Part shown: piece by piece, positions 34,952 through 44,093 of the stretch
Numbering within the stretch: position 1 is the stretch's first letter
How the letters are laid out: each line of letters begins with the position of its first letter
NCBI GenBank assembly: GCA_020161015.1
Contig: JAIUOT010000037.1
Coordinates: forward strand, 23,130-87,129
Length of the DNA: 64,000 bases
Source: Actinomycetota bacterium
GTDB lineage: Bacteria; Actinomycetota; Actinomycetes; Propionibacteriales; Propionibacteriaceae
Direction: 5' to 3'
Notes under the pieces: model-generated
Databases searched by the model: none
What the model was told of the DNA's origin: nothing
The model's input: only the letters and a program-made list of their open reading frames with translations
Translations under genes and position numbers: made by a program

Positions 34952-35820
34952 GCGGACGCGACGAGCTGTCGGCCGGCTACGCGGAGTGCGCCCGGCTGAC
35001 CCGCGCCTACGGCACGACGTACTACTGGGGTGCGGCCCTGCTGCCGGCACGGCAGCGTCGCCACGTCTACGCCGTGTACGCGCTGTGCCGGCTGGCCGAC
35101 GACATCGTGGACGCCGACGGCGCCACCACGGGGGACGTGGCGGCTACGACCTCGGCGCTGGCCGCCTTCCGGGCCGGGTTCGACCGGGCACTGGCGGGCG
35201 ACCCGCCGGACGCGACGCTGGCCGCGATCGCCCACACCGTCCACGAGACCGGCATCGCGACGGAGTGCTTCGACCGGTTCTTCGGCGCGATGGAGATGGA
35301 CCTCACCGTCACCGGCTACCGCACGTGGGAGGACCTGCTGGGCTACATGGAGGGCTCGGCGGCGGTGATCGGGGAGATGATGCTGCCGGTCCTGGAGCCG
35401 CTCACGCCCGAGGCGACCGCGCCGGCCCGCGCGCTGGGGTTCGCCTTCCAGCTGACGAACTTCCTGCGCGACGTGGGGGAGGACCTCGACCGGGGACGCG
35501 TCTACGTGCCCGCCGACGACCTCGAGCGCTTCGGTGCCGACCCCTGGCGGCGCCGCGTCGACCCGGCCTGGCGCGAGGTGATGGCGTTCGAGATCGCGCG
35601 GAACCGGGAGCTCTACGCCCAGGCGCGCACCGGGTTGGCGATGCTGCCGCCGGCCTCGGCGCGCTGCGTCGGCACCGCGCTGACCCTGTACTCAGGGATC
35701 CTTGAACGCATCGAGGCGCGCGACTACGACGTCTTCTCCGGCCGGGCCAGGGTGCCGACCTGGCGCAAGGCCGTGACCGCGGCCACGAGCCTGGTCGCCG
35801 GCGCAGCGAAGGTGGCGTGA
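34948..35820 (+). CDS. crtB: Phytoene synthase
   Basis: 290 residues; joins two GGPP into phytoene. Both Asp-rich motifs are present: ALCRLADDIVDADG at about residue 45 and NFLRDVGEDLDRGRVYVP at about 170. Length and N-terminal YAECARLTRAYGTTYYWGAALL match actinobacterial CrtB. ATG at 34948 overlaps the crtI stop; crtYc follows after 3 nt. Confidence 0.95.
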   Translation: MSGRDELSAGYAECARLTRAYGTTYYWGAALLPARQRRHVYAVYALCRLADDIVDADGATTGDVAATTSALAAFRAGFDRALAGDPPDATLAAIAHTVHETGIATECFDRFFGAMEMDLTVTGYRTWEDLLGYMEGSAAVIGEMMLPVLEPLTPEATAPARALGFAFQLTNFLRDVGEDLDRGRVYVPADDLERFGADPWRRRVDPAWREVMAFEIARNRELYAQARTGLAMLPPASARCVGTALTLYSGILERIEARDYDVFSGRARVPTWRKAVTAATSLVAGAAKVA

Positions 35821-35823
35821 GCC

Positions 35824-36165
35824 GTGCCCGGGGAGTACCTGCTGCTGATGGCGGCGTGCCTGCTGCTGACGCTGCCCCTGGAGTTCTGGCTGCGGGCGCG
35901 GGTGTACCGGCGTCCCGTGCGCCTCGCGATCGCGCTCGCCCCGTCGCTGGTCGTCTTCTACGTCTGGGACGCCGTCGCGATCGCCCGGGGCCACTGGGGC
36001 TACAGCCCCGACCACACCGTGGGCTGGCTGCTGCCGGGCGCGGTGCCACTGGAGGAGCTCGTGTTCTTCCTGGTGATCCCGATCTGCGGGCTGCTCACCT
36101 ACGAGGCCGTGGGGACGGTGCTGCGGCGCCGGCATCCCGCCGGCCGCGCCACCGAGGGGGACTGA
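35824..36165 (+). CDS. crtYc: Lycopene cyclase, small subunit c
   Basis: 113 residues, three membrane helices. PLEFWLRARVYRR and PLEELVFFLVIPICGLLTYE are the CrtYc signatures (the PxEE helix is conserved). Active as a heterodimer with CrtYd, it forms the beta-ionone rings. Starts with GTG 35824, ends directly before the crtYd ATG. Confidence 0.88.
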   Translation: MPGEYLLLMAACLLLTLPLEFWLRARVYRRPVRLAIALAPSLVVFYVWDAVAIARGHWGYSPDHTVGWLLPGAVPLEELVFFLVIPICGLLTYEAVGTVLRRRHPAGRATEGD

Positions 36166-36480
36166 ATGCCGGAGTACACCGTCGCGACCGTCGTCGCCGT
36201 GCTGGTGGTGGTCGCCATCGAGTTGCTGTGGGCGCGGACGGGCATCTTCCGCAGCGCCCAGTACTGGCTGGCGATGGCGATCGTCTTCTTCTTCCAGGTG
36301 TGGGTGGACGGATGGCTCACCAAGTTGAGCGCGCCCATCGTGCTGTACGCCCCCGAGCACTTCCTGGGCCTGCGCTTCCCCTTCGACATCCCGATCGAGG
36401 ACTTCGGCTTCGGGTTCGCCCTGGTCACAGCGGTGATCATCACCTGGGAGGTCGCCGGACGACGGGAGGTGCGCTCGTGA
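36166..36480 (+). CDS. crtYd: Lycopene cyclase, small subunit d
   Basis: 104 residues, three membrane helices. FFFQVWVDGWLTK and FPFDIPIEDFGFGFALVT match CrtYd, including the PxED motif partner to CrtYc. Beta specificity is inferred from the following crtU, which requires beta-rings. There is no gap to crtYc; its TGA overlaps the crtU GTG. Confidence 0.88.
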   Translation: MPEYTVATVVAVLVVVAIELLWARTGIFRSAQYWLAMAIVFFFQVWVDGWLTKLSAPIVLYAPEHFLGLRFPFDIPIEDFGFGFALVTAVIITWEVAGRREVRS

Positions 36481-38000
36481 GGCCGTGGCGTCCGGGCCGG
36501 GACGGCAGGGCCGTCCGCCACCCGGCACCGGCGCCCGCGTGGCAGCGCACGTCCGTCGCCGGCACCACCCGAAGGGTGGTCGTGGTGGGTGGCGGCATCG
36601 CCGGCCTCGCCGCGGCCACGGGCCTGGCCGAGCGCGGTGTCGAGGTCGTGCTGGTCGAGGCGCAGCCGACCCTCGGTGGACGGGTGCGCTCCTGGCCGAT
36701 CGACCTGCCCGGGGGTCACGCCGGCACGATGAGCCGCGGCTTCCACGCGTTCTTCCGGCAGTACTACAACCTGCGGGCACTGTTGCGCCGGACCGACCCC
36801 GACCTCTCCCGGCTGGTGCCGGTGGCGGACTACCCCCTCCAGCTGGCTCCCACCGATGGCGGCGAGCCGGTGGTGGACTCCTTCGCGAAGGTGCCCCGGA
36901 CCCCGCCGTGGAACCTCGTGGGTTTCGTCGCGACCAGCCCCTCCTTCCACCTGCGCGACCTCGCCGGGGTGGACGTCCGCGAGGCGATGGGCCTGCTGAA
37001 GGTGCGGTTCCCCCAGACCTACTCCGACCTGGACGGCGTCAGCGCGGCCCAGGCCCTCGACCGGCTGCGGTTCCCGGAGTCGGCGCGGCACCTCGCGCTC
37101 GAGGTGTTCGCCCGCAGCTTCTTCGCCGACCCGCGGGAGTTCTCCGCCGGCGAGCTCGTGGCGATGTTCCACACCTACTTCGTCGGCTCGGCGGAGGGCC
37201 TGCTGTTCGACGTGCCCGACGACGACTACGACACCGCCCTGTGGGCCCCGCTCGGCCGCTACCTGGCTGGTCTCGGGGTGGACGTGCGCACCGGCGTCCG
37301 GGCCACCGGGCTGGGCGAGAGCGGCGAAGGGGTGGTGGTGGCGACCTCCGCCGGGGACCTCACGGCGGACGCCGTGGTCCTCGCGGTCGACACCCGCCCG
37401 CTCCAGGCCCTCGTCGCCGACGCCGGCTGGCTGGGCGACGCCGCCTGGCGCGACCGGATCGCCGCGCTGCGGACCGCGCCGCCGTTCGGGGTCGGACGAC
37501 GCTGGCTGGCCGGCCCGGTGCCGTGGGCGTCGGCGTTCCTTGGGACGAGCGGCTACGGGCCGCTGGACAACCTCAGTCGGCTCGATGCCTTCGAGGACGG
37601 CGCCGCACGGTGGAGCCGCGGCACGGGAGGGACGGTGCTCGAGGTGCACGGCTACGCGCTGGCCGACACCTCCGACGCCACGCGGGAGCGGTTGTGGCAC
37701 GAGGCCTCCCGGCTGCACCCCGAGATCGACGCCCTTCCCGTGGTGGCGGAGGAGTGGCTGGTGGCCGACGACTGCCCGCTGGTCGACACCTCGCCCTGGC
37801 GCGACCGTCCGGAGGTCACCACACCGGACCGCCGGGTGGTGCTGGCCGGTGACCTCGTCCGTTGCGACTTCCCGATCGCGCTGATGGAGCGTGCGGCCAC
37901 CACGGGCTGGCAGGCGGCCAACACGCTGTTGTCCGGATTCGGGGCCCGCGGCCACGACCTGTGGTCGCCGCCGATGGCCGGCCTGCTCGCCGGTCGCTAG
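36477..38000 (+). CDS. crtU: Carotene desaturase/methyltransferase CrtU (aromatic ring forming)
   Basis: 507 residues. FAD fold VVVVGGGIAGLAAATGLAERG at about 34-54, then MSRGFHAFFRQYYNLRALL, a block characteristic of CrtU of Streptomyces griseus and Brevibacterium; C-terminal VVLAGDLVRCDFPIALMERA. CrtU desaturates and shifts a methyl in beta-rings, turning beta-carotene into isorenieratene. Starts with GTG 36477 overlapping the crtYd stop; the first about 30 residues are variable. Its stop abuts the stop of panB on the other strand (no base between). Confidence 0.88.
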   Translation: MRPWRPGRDGRAVRHPAPAPAWQRTSVAGTTRRVVVVGGGIAGLAAATGLAERGVEVVLVEAQPTLGGRVRSWPIDLPGGHAGTMSRGFHAFFRQYYNLRALLRRTDPDLSRLVPVADYPLQLAPTDGGEPVVDSFAKVPRTPPWNLVGFVATSPSFHLRDLAGVDVREAMGLLKVRFPQTYSDLDGVSAAQALDRLRFPESARHLALEVFARSFFADPREFSAGELVAMFHTYFVGSAEGLLFDVPDDDYDTALWAPLGRYLAGLGVDVRTGVRATGLGESGEGVVVATSAGDLTADAVVLAVDTRPLQALVADAGWLGDAAWRDRIAALRTAPPFGVGRRWLAGPVPWASAFLGTSGYGPLDNLSRLDAFEDGAARWSRGTGGTVLEVHGYALADTSDATRERLWHEASRLHPEIDALPVVAEEWLVADDCPLVDTSPWRDRPEVTTPDRRVVLAGDLVRCDFPIALMERAATTGWQAANTLLSGFGARGHDLWSPPMAGLLAGR

Positions 38001-38870
38001 TCAGGCCAGTCGTGTCCGGAGGGCGTCCAGCTCTTCTGCGCTGATCGCGTAGGTGTGCTCCGCTGCGGGGAAGCTGCGGTCGCGCACCGCGGCGGCGTAG
38101 TCGGCCAGCCCCTGGAGCACCCGGGGCCGGAGGTCGGCGAACGTGCGGACGAAGCCCGGGAGGCGTCCGCTGCCCAGGCCGAGCAGGTCGTGCCACACCA
38201 GAACCTGGCCGTCGGTGCCCGCGCCGGCGCCGATCCCGATCGTGAGGCAGTCCAGGCGCGGCGAGATCAGCTCGGTGACCGCGGCCGGGACGGCCTCGAG
38301 CACGATGGCGAAACAGCCGGCCTCCTGCAGCCCGAGGGCGTCGGCGAGCAACCGCTCGGCCTGGGCGGCGGTGCGTCCCTGCACCTTGTAGCCGCCGAGC
38401 GAGGTGGCGGCCTGGGGGGTGAGGCCGAGGTGGCCGACCACCGGGATCCCGGCCTCCACGATCGCGCGGGCGCGGGCGATCATGGGCCCGCCCCGTTCGA
38501 GCTTCACCGCGTCGGCGCCGCCCTCCTTCACGAACCGCTGCGCGGTGTGCACCGCGTCGGCGTCGGTGGCCTCGTACGAACCGAACGGGAGGTCGGCCAC
38601 CAGCAGCGCCGAGCGCAGGCCGCGGCGCACCGCGCGGGTGAGCACCAGCAGCTCGTCGACGCCGACCTGGACGGTCGAGTCGTAGCCGAGCACCACGTTG
38701 GCCGCGGAGTCACCGACCAGCACCAGGTCGATGCCGGCCTCCTCGGCCATCAGGGCGCTGGGGTGGTCGTAGGCGGTGACCATCACCACCGGCTGTCCCT
38801 CGGCCTTGAGCCGGGCGAGGGACGCGAGGGTGACGCGCGAGCGCCTGGGGTCGTGGTGTCCACCGGACAT
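38001..38870 (-). CDS. panB: 3-methyl-2-oxobutanoate hydroxymethyltransferase
   Basis: 289 residues; adds a hydroxymethyl group from methylene-tetrahydrofolate to alpha-ketoisovalerate in pantothenate synthesis. VVMVTAYDHPSALMAEEAGIDLVLVGDS, DLPFGSY, KLERGG, GHLGLTPQA and IGIGAG are the expected blocks. ATG 38870 is preceded by AGGAG at 5 nt; a GTG at 38876 is in frame. It lies 67 nt behind panC in the same operon. Confidence 0.95.
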   Translation of the reverse strand: MSGGHHDPRRSRVTLASLARLKAEGQPVVMVTAYDHPSALMAEEAGIDLVLVGDSAANVVLGYDSTVQVGVDELLVLTRAVRRGLRSALLVADLPFGSYEATDADAVHTAQRFVKEGGADAVKLERGGPMIARARAIVEAGIPVVGHLGLTPQAATSLGGYKVQGRTAAQAERLLADALGLQEAGCFAIVLEAVPAAVTELISPRLDCLTIGIGAGAGTDGQVLVWHDLLGLGSGRLPGFVRTFADLRPRVLQGLADYAAAVRDRSFPAAEHTYAISAEELDALRTRLA

Positions 38871-38937
38871 GGTCACTCCTGTCGGTCGGCCGTACGGGTG
38901 GCGGGGACGGCGCGCGGGGCGCCGCGCAGGCGGGTGG

Positions 38938-39768
38938 TCACGGGGTGACCACCAGGTTGTCGATGAGGCGGACGGGGCCGACGCGGACGGCGAGTGCCAC
39001 CAGGGCGGGCCGGTCGACCGATGTCACCGGTGCGAAGGATCCGGGGTCCACCACGGCGATGTACTCCGCGGTGAGGCCCTCGCCGGCGAGAACCCGCTCG
39101 ACGACGGCCGCGACCGCCACCGGGTCGCGCAGGCCGGCGGCGACGGCGTCCCTGGCCGTGGACAGCCCGCGGTGCAGCGCGGCCGCGCGGCGCCGGTCGT
39201 CCGGGCCGAGACGGACATTGCGGCTGCTCATCGCCAGCCCGTCCGGCTCGCGGACGGTCGGCAGCACCTCGATCTCCACCGGGAGGTCGAGGTCGGCCAC
39301 CATGCGGCGGACCACGGCCACCTGCTGGGCGTCCTTCGCGCCGAAGAAGGCGACGTCGGGGCCGACCATGTTGAACATCTTGGCCACCACGGTGGCGACC
39401 CCGGCGAAGTGGCCGGGACGCTGCGCCCCCTCCAGCACGTCCGCGATCCCGGCGACGGTCACGGTGGTCGCGTAACCGGCGGGGTACACCTCCTCGACCG
39501 TCGGGGCGAACAGGATGTCCGCGCCGCACGCCGCGGCCAGTGCGGCGTCGCGCTCCTCGTCCCTGGGGTAGGCGGCGAGGTCGGCGGCCTCGTTGAACTG
39601 CGTGGGGTTCACGAACAGCCACACCACGACGAGGTCGCAGGCGGCCCGGGCCGCGCGCACCAGGGAGAGGTGCCCCTCGTGGAAGGCGCCCATCGTGGGC
39701 ACCAGGCCGACCCGTCCCGCGCCGGCGACGGCCGCGCGCACCGACGCCACGTCCCGCACGATCCTCAT
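38938..39768 (-). CDS. panC: Pantothenate synthetase
   Basis: 276 residues; ATP-dependent condensation of pantoate with beta-alanine. VPTMGAFHEGHLSLVRAA (HIGH-type motif), NPTQFNEAADLAAYPR, FGAKDAQQVAVVRRMV and GLAMSSRNVRL are all present. The ATG at 39768 overlaps the upstream gene's stop (ATGA). Confidence 0.96.
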   Translation of the reverse strand: MRIVRDVASVRAAVAGAGRVGLVPTMGAFHEGHLSLVRAARAACDLVVVWLFVNPTQFNEAADLAAYPRDEERDAALAAACGADILFAPTVEEVYPAGYATTVTVAGIADVLEGAQRPGHFAGVATVVAKMFNMVGPDVAFFGAKDAQQVAVVRRMVADLDLPVEIEVLPTVREPDGLAMSSRNVRLGPDDRRRAAALHRGLSTARDAVAAGLRDPVAVAAVVERVLAGEGLTAEYIAVVDPGSFAPVTSVDRPALVALAVRVGPVRLIDNLVVTP

Positions 39769-40451
39769 CGACGGACCACCTCCACCATCTCGTCGTACAG
39801 CGCCAGCAGGTCCGGCACGCGGTCCCGGATGGTCTCGCGGTGCCTCTCGAGGGTCGCGAGGTCCCCGCGCGCCGCCGGCCCGGTGAGGGCGTCGGGGCCC
39901 AGGCGCGCCCAGTTCTCCACCGTCGCGCGCACCAGCGGGACGAGGTCGGCCCGGTCGAGGCCGGCGGTCCGGCCCAGACGGGTCGCCGCCTCCTCCAGCG
40001 CGACCAGGAAGTTCGACGCCATGGACGCCGCCGCGTGGTACGCGGCGCGGTCGGGGTCGGCGACCGTGATCGGCCGCATCCCCAGCCGTGCGGCGAGGCG
40101 GGCGGCGACGGGGTGGCCGGCGATCGCGCACGCCACGCCGCGAAAGTCGGCGTGCCCGTCGGCGGGCACGGTCATCAGCGGGTGCAGCGAGAAGGCCGGA
40201 CGCGAGCCCAGCGGGGCGAGCGTGGTGGCCCCGGAACAGTGGCCGATCACCGGCCCGGCCGGGATCCCCGCCGCAGCCTCCGCGATCTCGCGGTCGGGGA
40301 CGCACAGCAGCACGACCCCCGCGTCGGGTCCGGGGAACTCGCCGCGGCGCAGCGGGCCCTCGACCACCACGCCGTCCGCGCGCAGTGCCGCGGCGATGGC
40401 GCTGCCGAGGCGCCCGGCGCCCACGATCGACACCCGCTCGAGATCCCGCAT
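39765..40451 (-). CDS. Rossmann-fold plus DUF2520 protein, candidate ketopantoate reductase
   Basis: 228 residues. N-terminal NAD(P)-binding VSIVGAGRLGSAIAAALRADG, then LLCVPDREIAEAA and GHCSGATTLAPL; the rest is the helical DUF2520 domain (YHAAASMASNFLVAL). Proteins of this type occur in front of panC, and one group has been proposed to replace PanE as ketopantoate reductase; no panE is seen in the window. That function is inferred from operon context. ATG 40451 follows GGGAG. First gene of the panC-panB operon. Confidence 0.75.
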   Translation of the reverse strand: MRDLERVSIVGAGRLGSAIAAALRADGVVVEGPLRRGEFPGPDAGVVLLCVPDREIAEAAAGIPAGPVIGHCSGATTLAPLGSRPAFSLHPLMTVPADGHADFRGVACAIAGHPVAARLAARLGMRPITVADPDRAAYHAAASMASNFLVALEEAATRLGRTAGLDRADLVPLVRATVENWARLGPDALTGPAARGDLATLERHRETIRDRVPDLLALYDEMVEVVRR

Positions 40452-40619
40452 GTTCTCCCACGTTCGCCCGCGGACGGACCGCGCCGGCGCCGTCGCGCCG
40501 CGGTCCACCAGTCTAGGGGCTGGGCCTCCCGCGGGCCCCGGGAGGGGGTGGCCTTCCGGGGCCGCTGCCGCCCCGGGCCGTCCCCACCCCGGGCGCCTGC
40601 GCGGGAGCCGGGCCACCCC

Positions 40620-40625
40620 TAGCAT
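40620..40625 (+). promoter_or_regulatory. TAGCAT -10 box, leaderless-type promoter
   Basis: TAGCAT ends 6 nt before the ATG at 40632, with no ribosome-binding site between. Confidence 0.5.
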
Positions 40626-40631
40626 GGGGTC

Positions 40632-40898
40632 ATGGAGCAACCCAGTGGCCGTATCGAGGAACTCCGCGAGCAGGCGGCGCAGGCGCGGGTGCGTGCGCTC
40701 GAAGCCCACCGCGGCCTGATCGAGGAACTGTCCGGCGTCTGGCGCGAGCTCAACGAGCTCGGTGGCGGTCCGGACGTGCGCAAGCTCCGCGACCGGGTGG
40801 CCGGCGACATCGCGCGGCTGGAGAAGCTGGACCTCGTCTTCGACGCCGAGTGGCTCGAGGACGTCCGGCAGGCCGCGCAGCGCGGTGCCGGGGCCTGA
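40632..40898 (+). CDS. 88-residue helical protein, unrecognised
   Basis: Short, charged and Ala/Glu/Arg/Leu-rich; the whole chain is predicted helical and may form a coiled coil (heptad-like spacing in RIEELREQAAQARVRALEAH and in KLRDRVAGDIARLEKLDLVF). No family known. It is divergent from the DUF2520-panC-panB operon and is followed by an independent promoter. Strong codon bias and the box at 40620 support that it is real. Confidence 0.6.
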   Translation: MEQPSGRIEELREQAAQARVRALEAHRGLIEELSGVWRELNELGGGPDVRKLRDRVAGDIARLEKLDLVFDAEWLEDVRQAAQRGAGA

Positions 40899-40935
40899 GC
40901 GCACGGACGCGGCCGGCACGCGGGCCCGGGCTGTC

Positions 40936-40941
40936 TACACT
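40936..40941 (+). promoter_or_regulatory. TACACT -10 box, leaderless-type promoter
   Basis: TACACT ends 6 nt before the GTG at 40948. This decides the start of the next gene, whose frame is open well upstream. Confidence 0.55.
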
Positions 40942-40947
40942 CCCGGT

Positions 40948-41589
40948 GTGACCACCCCCGAGACCCCGCCGGCCGTTCCCGGGGGGCGCCGGACCGGGTT
41001 CGTCATGCTCGGCGTGTCCGCAGTGCTGTGGGTGGTCGTGACCGTGCACGCCTGGCTGCCGCCACTGCTGGAGCGCGGCTTGTTCCCCCTCGCCGTGGCG
41101 AGGGTCGTCGTTCGGCCGGTCGACATCGTCGCCGTCGTGGTCACGATGTTCCTCGCCGGGCTCGCCTCGGTCTTCGCCCTCCTGCTGCTCGTGCCCCGGT
41201 GGTGGATCCTCATTCCCACGATCGTGGTCTTCATGGCGCCGCTGCTGACGCTCAAGCCGGCGGGCCTGTGGTGGTCGGCCACCCTCTACCACTCGGTCCA
41301 CAGCGAGGAGTTCTCCCGGCTCGAGCAGTACCTCGCGGCCACACCGGTCGCGTCCGCGCCGGGCGGCACGGCGCTGCCGGCCGACCTCGCCCACCTCTCC
41401 GCGACGGGGAGCGTGTCCTCCTCCGGCGACGGAGTGTTCCTTCCGGTGTGGGTCGGCGTCCCCAATGGAGCGGGGGGCTTCTTCCTCACCGACTCCAGCC
41501 CGGCCGGCGCCGACCTCGGCGGCGTCGCCTGCACGGCGCCCACCCGGGTCGAGGGACGCTGGTGGGCGTGCGGGATGCCGGTGCGCTGA
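40948..41589 (+). CDS. Membrane-anchored protein of unknown function
   Basis: 213 residues. Three membrane helices in the N-terminal half (about 18-36, 57-80 and 83-100, the last WWILIPTIVVFMAPLLTL), then an extracytoplasmic domain of about 100 residues ending with two cysteines (GGVACTAPT, WWACGMPVR) likely in a disulfide. No family recognised. GTG 40948 chosen because of the box just upstream. Confidence 0.6.
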   Translation: MTTPETPPAVPGGRRTGFVMLGVSAVLWVVVTVHAWLPPLLERGLFPLAVARVVVRPVDIVAVVVTMFLAGLASVFALLLLVPRWWILIPTIVVFMAPLLTLKPAGLWWSATLYHSVHSEEFSRLEQYLAATPVASAPGGTALPADLAHLSATGSVSSSGDGVFLPVWVGVPNGAGGFFLTDSSPAGADLGGVACTAPTRVEGRWWACGMPVR

Positions 41590-41711
41590 GCCCGCATCGG
41601 CCGGCGCGCCCGCCGGATGCGGCCGCTGCCGCTGGGCATTAGTGCGCCTTGCTGCCCCACCCGGGCGGCGGGATCCTCGCCCCAGGTGTGCTGCACGGGG
41701 GAGGTGGAGGC

Positions 41712-44093
41712 ATGCTGCGGTCGTCGGGCAGCGGCTCCGGTGCACAGGGCGTCGAGACGTGCGACGCGCTCGTGGTGGGCTCGGGCTTCGGGGGTTCGGT
41801 GGCGGCGTACCGGCTGGCGCAGGCCGGCCGGTCGACGGTCCTGCTGGAGCGGGGCCAGCCGTACCCGCCCGGCAGTTTCGCGCGGAACCCCTACGAGATG
41901 AGCCGGGCGTTCTGGGAACCCAAGGACGGGCTGTTCGGACTCTTCGACGTCCGCTCGTTCCGCAAGCTGGAGGCGATCGTCTCCAGCGGGCTGGGGGGCG
42001 GCTCGCTCATCTACGCCAACGTCCTGCTGCGCAAGGACGAACGCTGGTTCGTCCACGACTCACCCCTGCCCGGCGGCGGCTACGAGAACTGGCCGGTCAG
42101 CAGGTCCGACCTCGACCCGCACTACGACGCCGTCGAGGCCATGCTCACGCCCGTGCCGTCCCCGTACCCGGACCTGCCCAAGGCGAAGGCCCTGCGCGAG
42201 GCCGCCCAGGCCCTGGGCCTGGAGACCTTCCATCCGCCGCTGGCGATCAGCTTCGCCCCGCCGGGCGGCGAGCCGGCGCCCAAGCAGGTCATCCCCGAAC
42301 CCGCCTACGGCAACCTGCACGGCCTCACCCGGCTGACCTGCCGGCTGTGCGGGGAGTGCGACATCGGCTGCAACGAGGGCGCCAAGAACACCCTCGACCA
42401 CACCTACCTCTCCGCGGCCGTCCGTGCGGGGGCGGACCTGCGCACGCTCAGCGAGGCGATCGGGATCCTCCCGCTGGCCGGCGGCGGCTACGAGGTCTCC
42501 TACGTGCAGTACGGCAGCGACCTCGACGAGACGGGGGAGCGGTCCCGCACCCGGCGAAGGATCCGCTGCGCATCGCTGTTCCTCGCCGCGGGAACGTTCG
42601 GCACGACGGCGCTCCTGCTGCGCAACCGGCTGAACCTCCCGGCGCTGGGGCGCGCGCTCGGCACGCGCTTCAGCGGCAACGGCGACCTGCTCACCTTCTG
42701 CATGGGGGCACGGGGGGAGGGTCCGGCCGGCGGCATGCGGCTGATCGACGGCAGCTACGGCCCGGTGATCACGACGGCGATGCGCGTCCCCGACGGCCTG
42801 GACGAGGGGGGCGAGCGCCGGGGCTACTACGTGCAGGAGGCGGGCTTCCCCGACTTCGCGAACTGGCTGATCGAGACGACCGCCGTCGGCTCGTCCGTCC
42901 AGCGGGCTGCCGTCGTCGCCCGCGACCTGCTGCGCTACCGGTTCGGGTCCCGCTACGAGTCGACGATCTCCGCCGAGATCGCGCGCCTGGTCGGCCAGGG
43001 CCGGCTGGGCAGCAGCGCGCTGCCCCTGCTGGGCATGGGACGCGACACCCCCGACGGCCGGATCGTGCTCCGCGACGGCGAACTGGACGTCAGCTGGACC
43101 TCGGCGACGTCCATGGCGTACTTCCGCTCGATGAGGGAGACGATGCGCGGGATCGCCGGAGCCCTGCACGCCGACTACCACGACAGCCCGCTGTGGTGGA
43201 CCCGCCGGGTGGTCACCGTCCACCCGCTCGGGGGGGTCCCGATGGGCAGGGACGTCCAGGAGGGGGTCGTGGACGCACACGGCCAGGCGTTCGGCCACCC
43301 CGGGCTCTACGTCGTCGACGGGGCGCAGATGCCCGGACCGGTGGGCCCGAACCCCGCACTGACCATCGCTGCGCTCGCCGACCGGACCGTCGAGCGGGTG
43401 CTGGAGTCGGGCCGGCCGCGGCGTCCGTCGCCGGACGTCGAACCAGGGGAGGAGCCCGCCGCCGGGCCGGCCCCGGAAGAGGGGCGGAGCGTGCGCTTCA
43501 CCGAGCAGATGAAGGGCTACCTCTGCCTGGGCGAGACCGACCCCCTCGAGGGCTGGCGGCGCGGACGGGTACTCGGCCACCGCTTCATGTTCGAGCTGAC
43601 GATCGAGGCGCCCGACATCGACAGGTTCGTCGCCGGCGGCGACCACGAGGGCACCGCGACGGGGGTCGTCCGCTGCGAGCTCCTCGGTGGGGAGCTGCCG
43701 GTCGAGCGCGGGTGGTTCAACCTGTTCGTCGAGGAGGCCGACGGCAGCCGCCAGATGCGCTACCGGCTGTGGCTGCGCGACCTCGCCGGTGCGCCGGTCA
43801 CGGTGTACGGCTACAAGGTGGTGCGGGACGACCCCGGCCTGGACGTCTGGCGCGACACCTCGACCCTGTACGTGACCCTCCTGTCCGGGCACGTGGCGCC
43901 GGGTGGTGAGGGAGAGGTCGCGGGTGCCGGCGTCCTGCGGATCCTGCCGCAGGACTTCGCCCGGCAGCTCACCACCTTCCGTTCCGGCGGCGGTGGGGCG
44001 GTCGCCTCGATGGCGAGCTTCGGGGCGTTCTTCGGCCGCTCGCTCCGAGACGTCTACCTCGCGCCGTCCGCCCCGCGGGGGGACCGGCGATGA
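41712..44093 (+). CDS. GMC-family FAD oxidoreductase, cholesterol-oxidase-like
   Basis: 793 residues. FAD fold ALVVGSGFGGSVAAYRLAQAGRSTVLLE (about 19-46), GLGGGSLIYANVLL, a cysteine-rich CRLCGECDIGCN near residue 215 typical of the bacterial cholesterol-oxidase-like GMC group, and HPLGGVPMG plus PGPVGPNPALTIAALADRTVE at the C-terminal end of the oxidase. A further 200 residues (from about 600, KGYLCLGETDPLEGWRRGR) are an extra beta-rich domain. Oxidises an alcohol or sterol-like substrate; specificity unknown. The ATG follows GGTGGAGG. The hydrolase gene overlaps its stop. Confidence 0.8.
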   Translation: MLRSSGSGSGAQGVETCDALVVGSGFGGSVAAYRLAQAGRSTVLLERGQPYPPGSFARNPYEMSRAFWEPKDGLFGLFDVRSFRKLEAIVSSGLGGGSLIYANVLLRKDERWFVHDSPLPGGGYENWPVSRSDLDPHYDAVEAMLTPVPSPYPDLPKAKALREAAQALGLETFHPPLAISFAPPGGEPAPKQVIPEPAYGNLHGLTRLTCRLCGECDIGCNEGAKNTLDHTYLSAAVRAGADLRTLSEAIGILPLAGGGYEVSYVQYGSDLDETGERSRTRRRIRCASLFLAAGTFGTTALLLRNRLNLPALGRALGTRFSGNGDLLTFCMGARGEGPAGGMRLIDGSYGPVITTAMRVPDGLDEGGERRGYYVQEAGFPDFANWLIETTAVGSSVQRAAVVARDLLRYRFGSRYESTISAEIARLVGQGRLGSSALPLLGMGRDTPDGRIVLRDGELDVSWTSATSMAYFRSMRETMRGIAGALHADYHDSPLWWTRRVVTVHPLGGVPMGRDVQEGVVDAHGQAFGHPGLYVVDGAQMPGPVGPNPALTIAALADRTVERVLESGRPRRPSPDVEPGEEPAAGPAPEEGRSVRFTEQMKGYLCLGETDPLEGWRRGRVLGHRFMFELTIEAPDIDRFVAGGDHEGTATGVVRCELLGGELPVERGWFNLFVEEADGSRQMRYRLWLRDLAGAPVTVYGYKVVRDDPGLDVWRDTSTLYVTLLSGHVAPGGEGEVAGAGVLRILPQDFARQLTTFRSGGGGAVASMASFGAFFGRSLRDVYLAPSAPRGDRR

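Noticed and set aside
31005..38000. C50 carotenoid (decaprenoxanthin-type) pathway
   Set aside because: No CrtEb/LbtA-type prenyltransferase in the cluster, and crtU points to aromatic C40 products.
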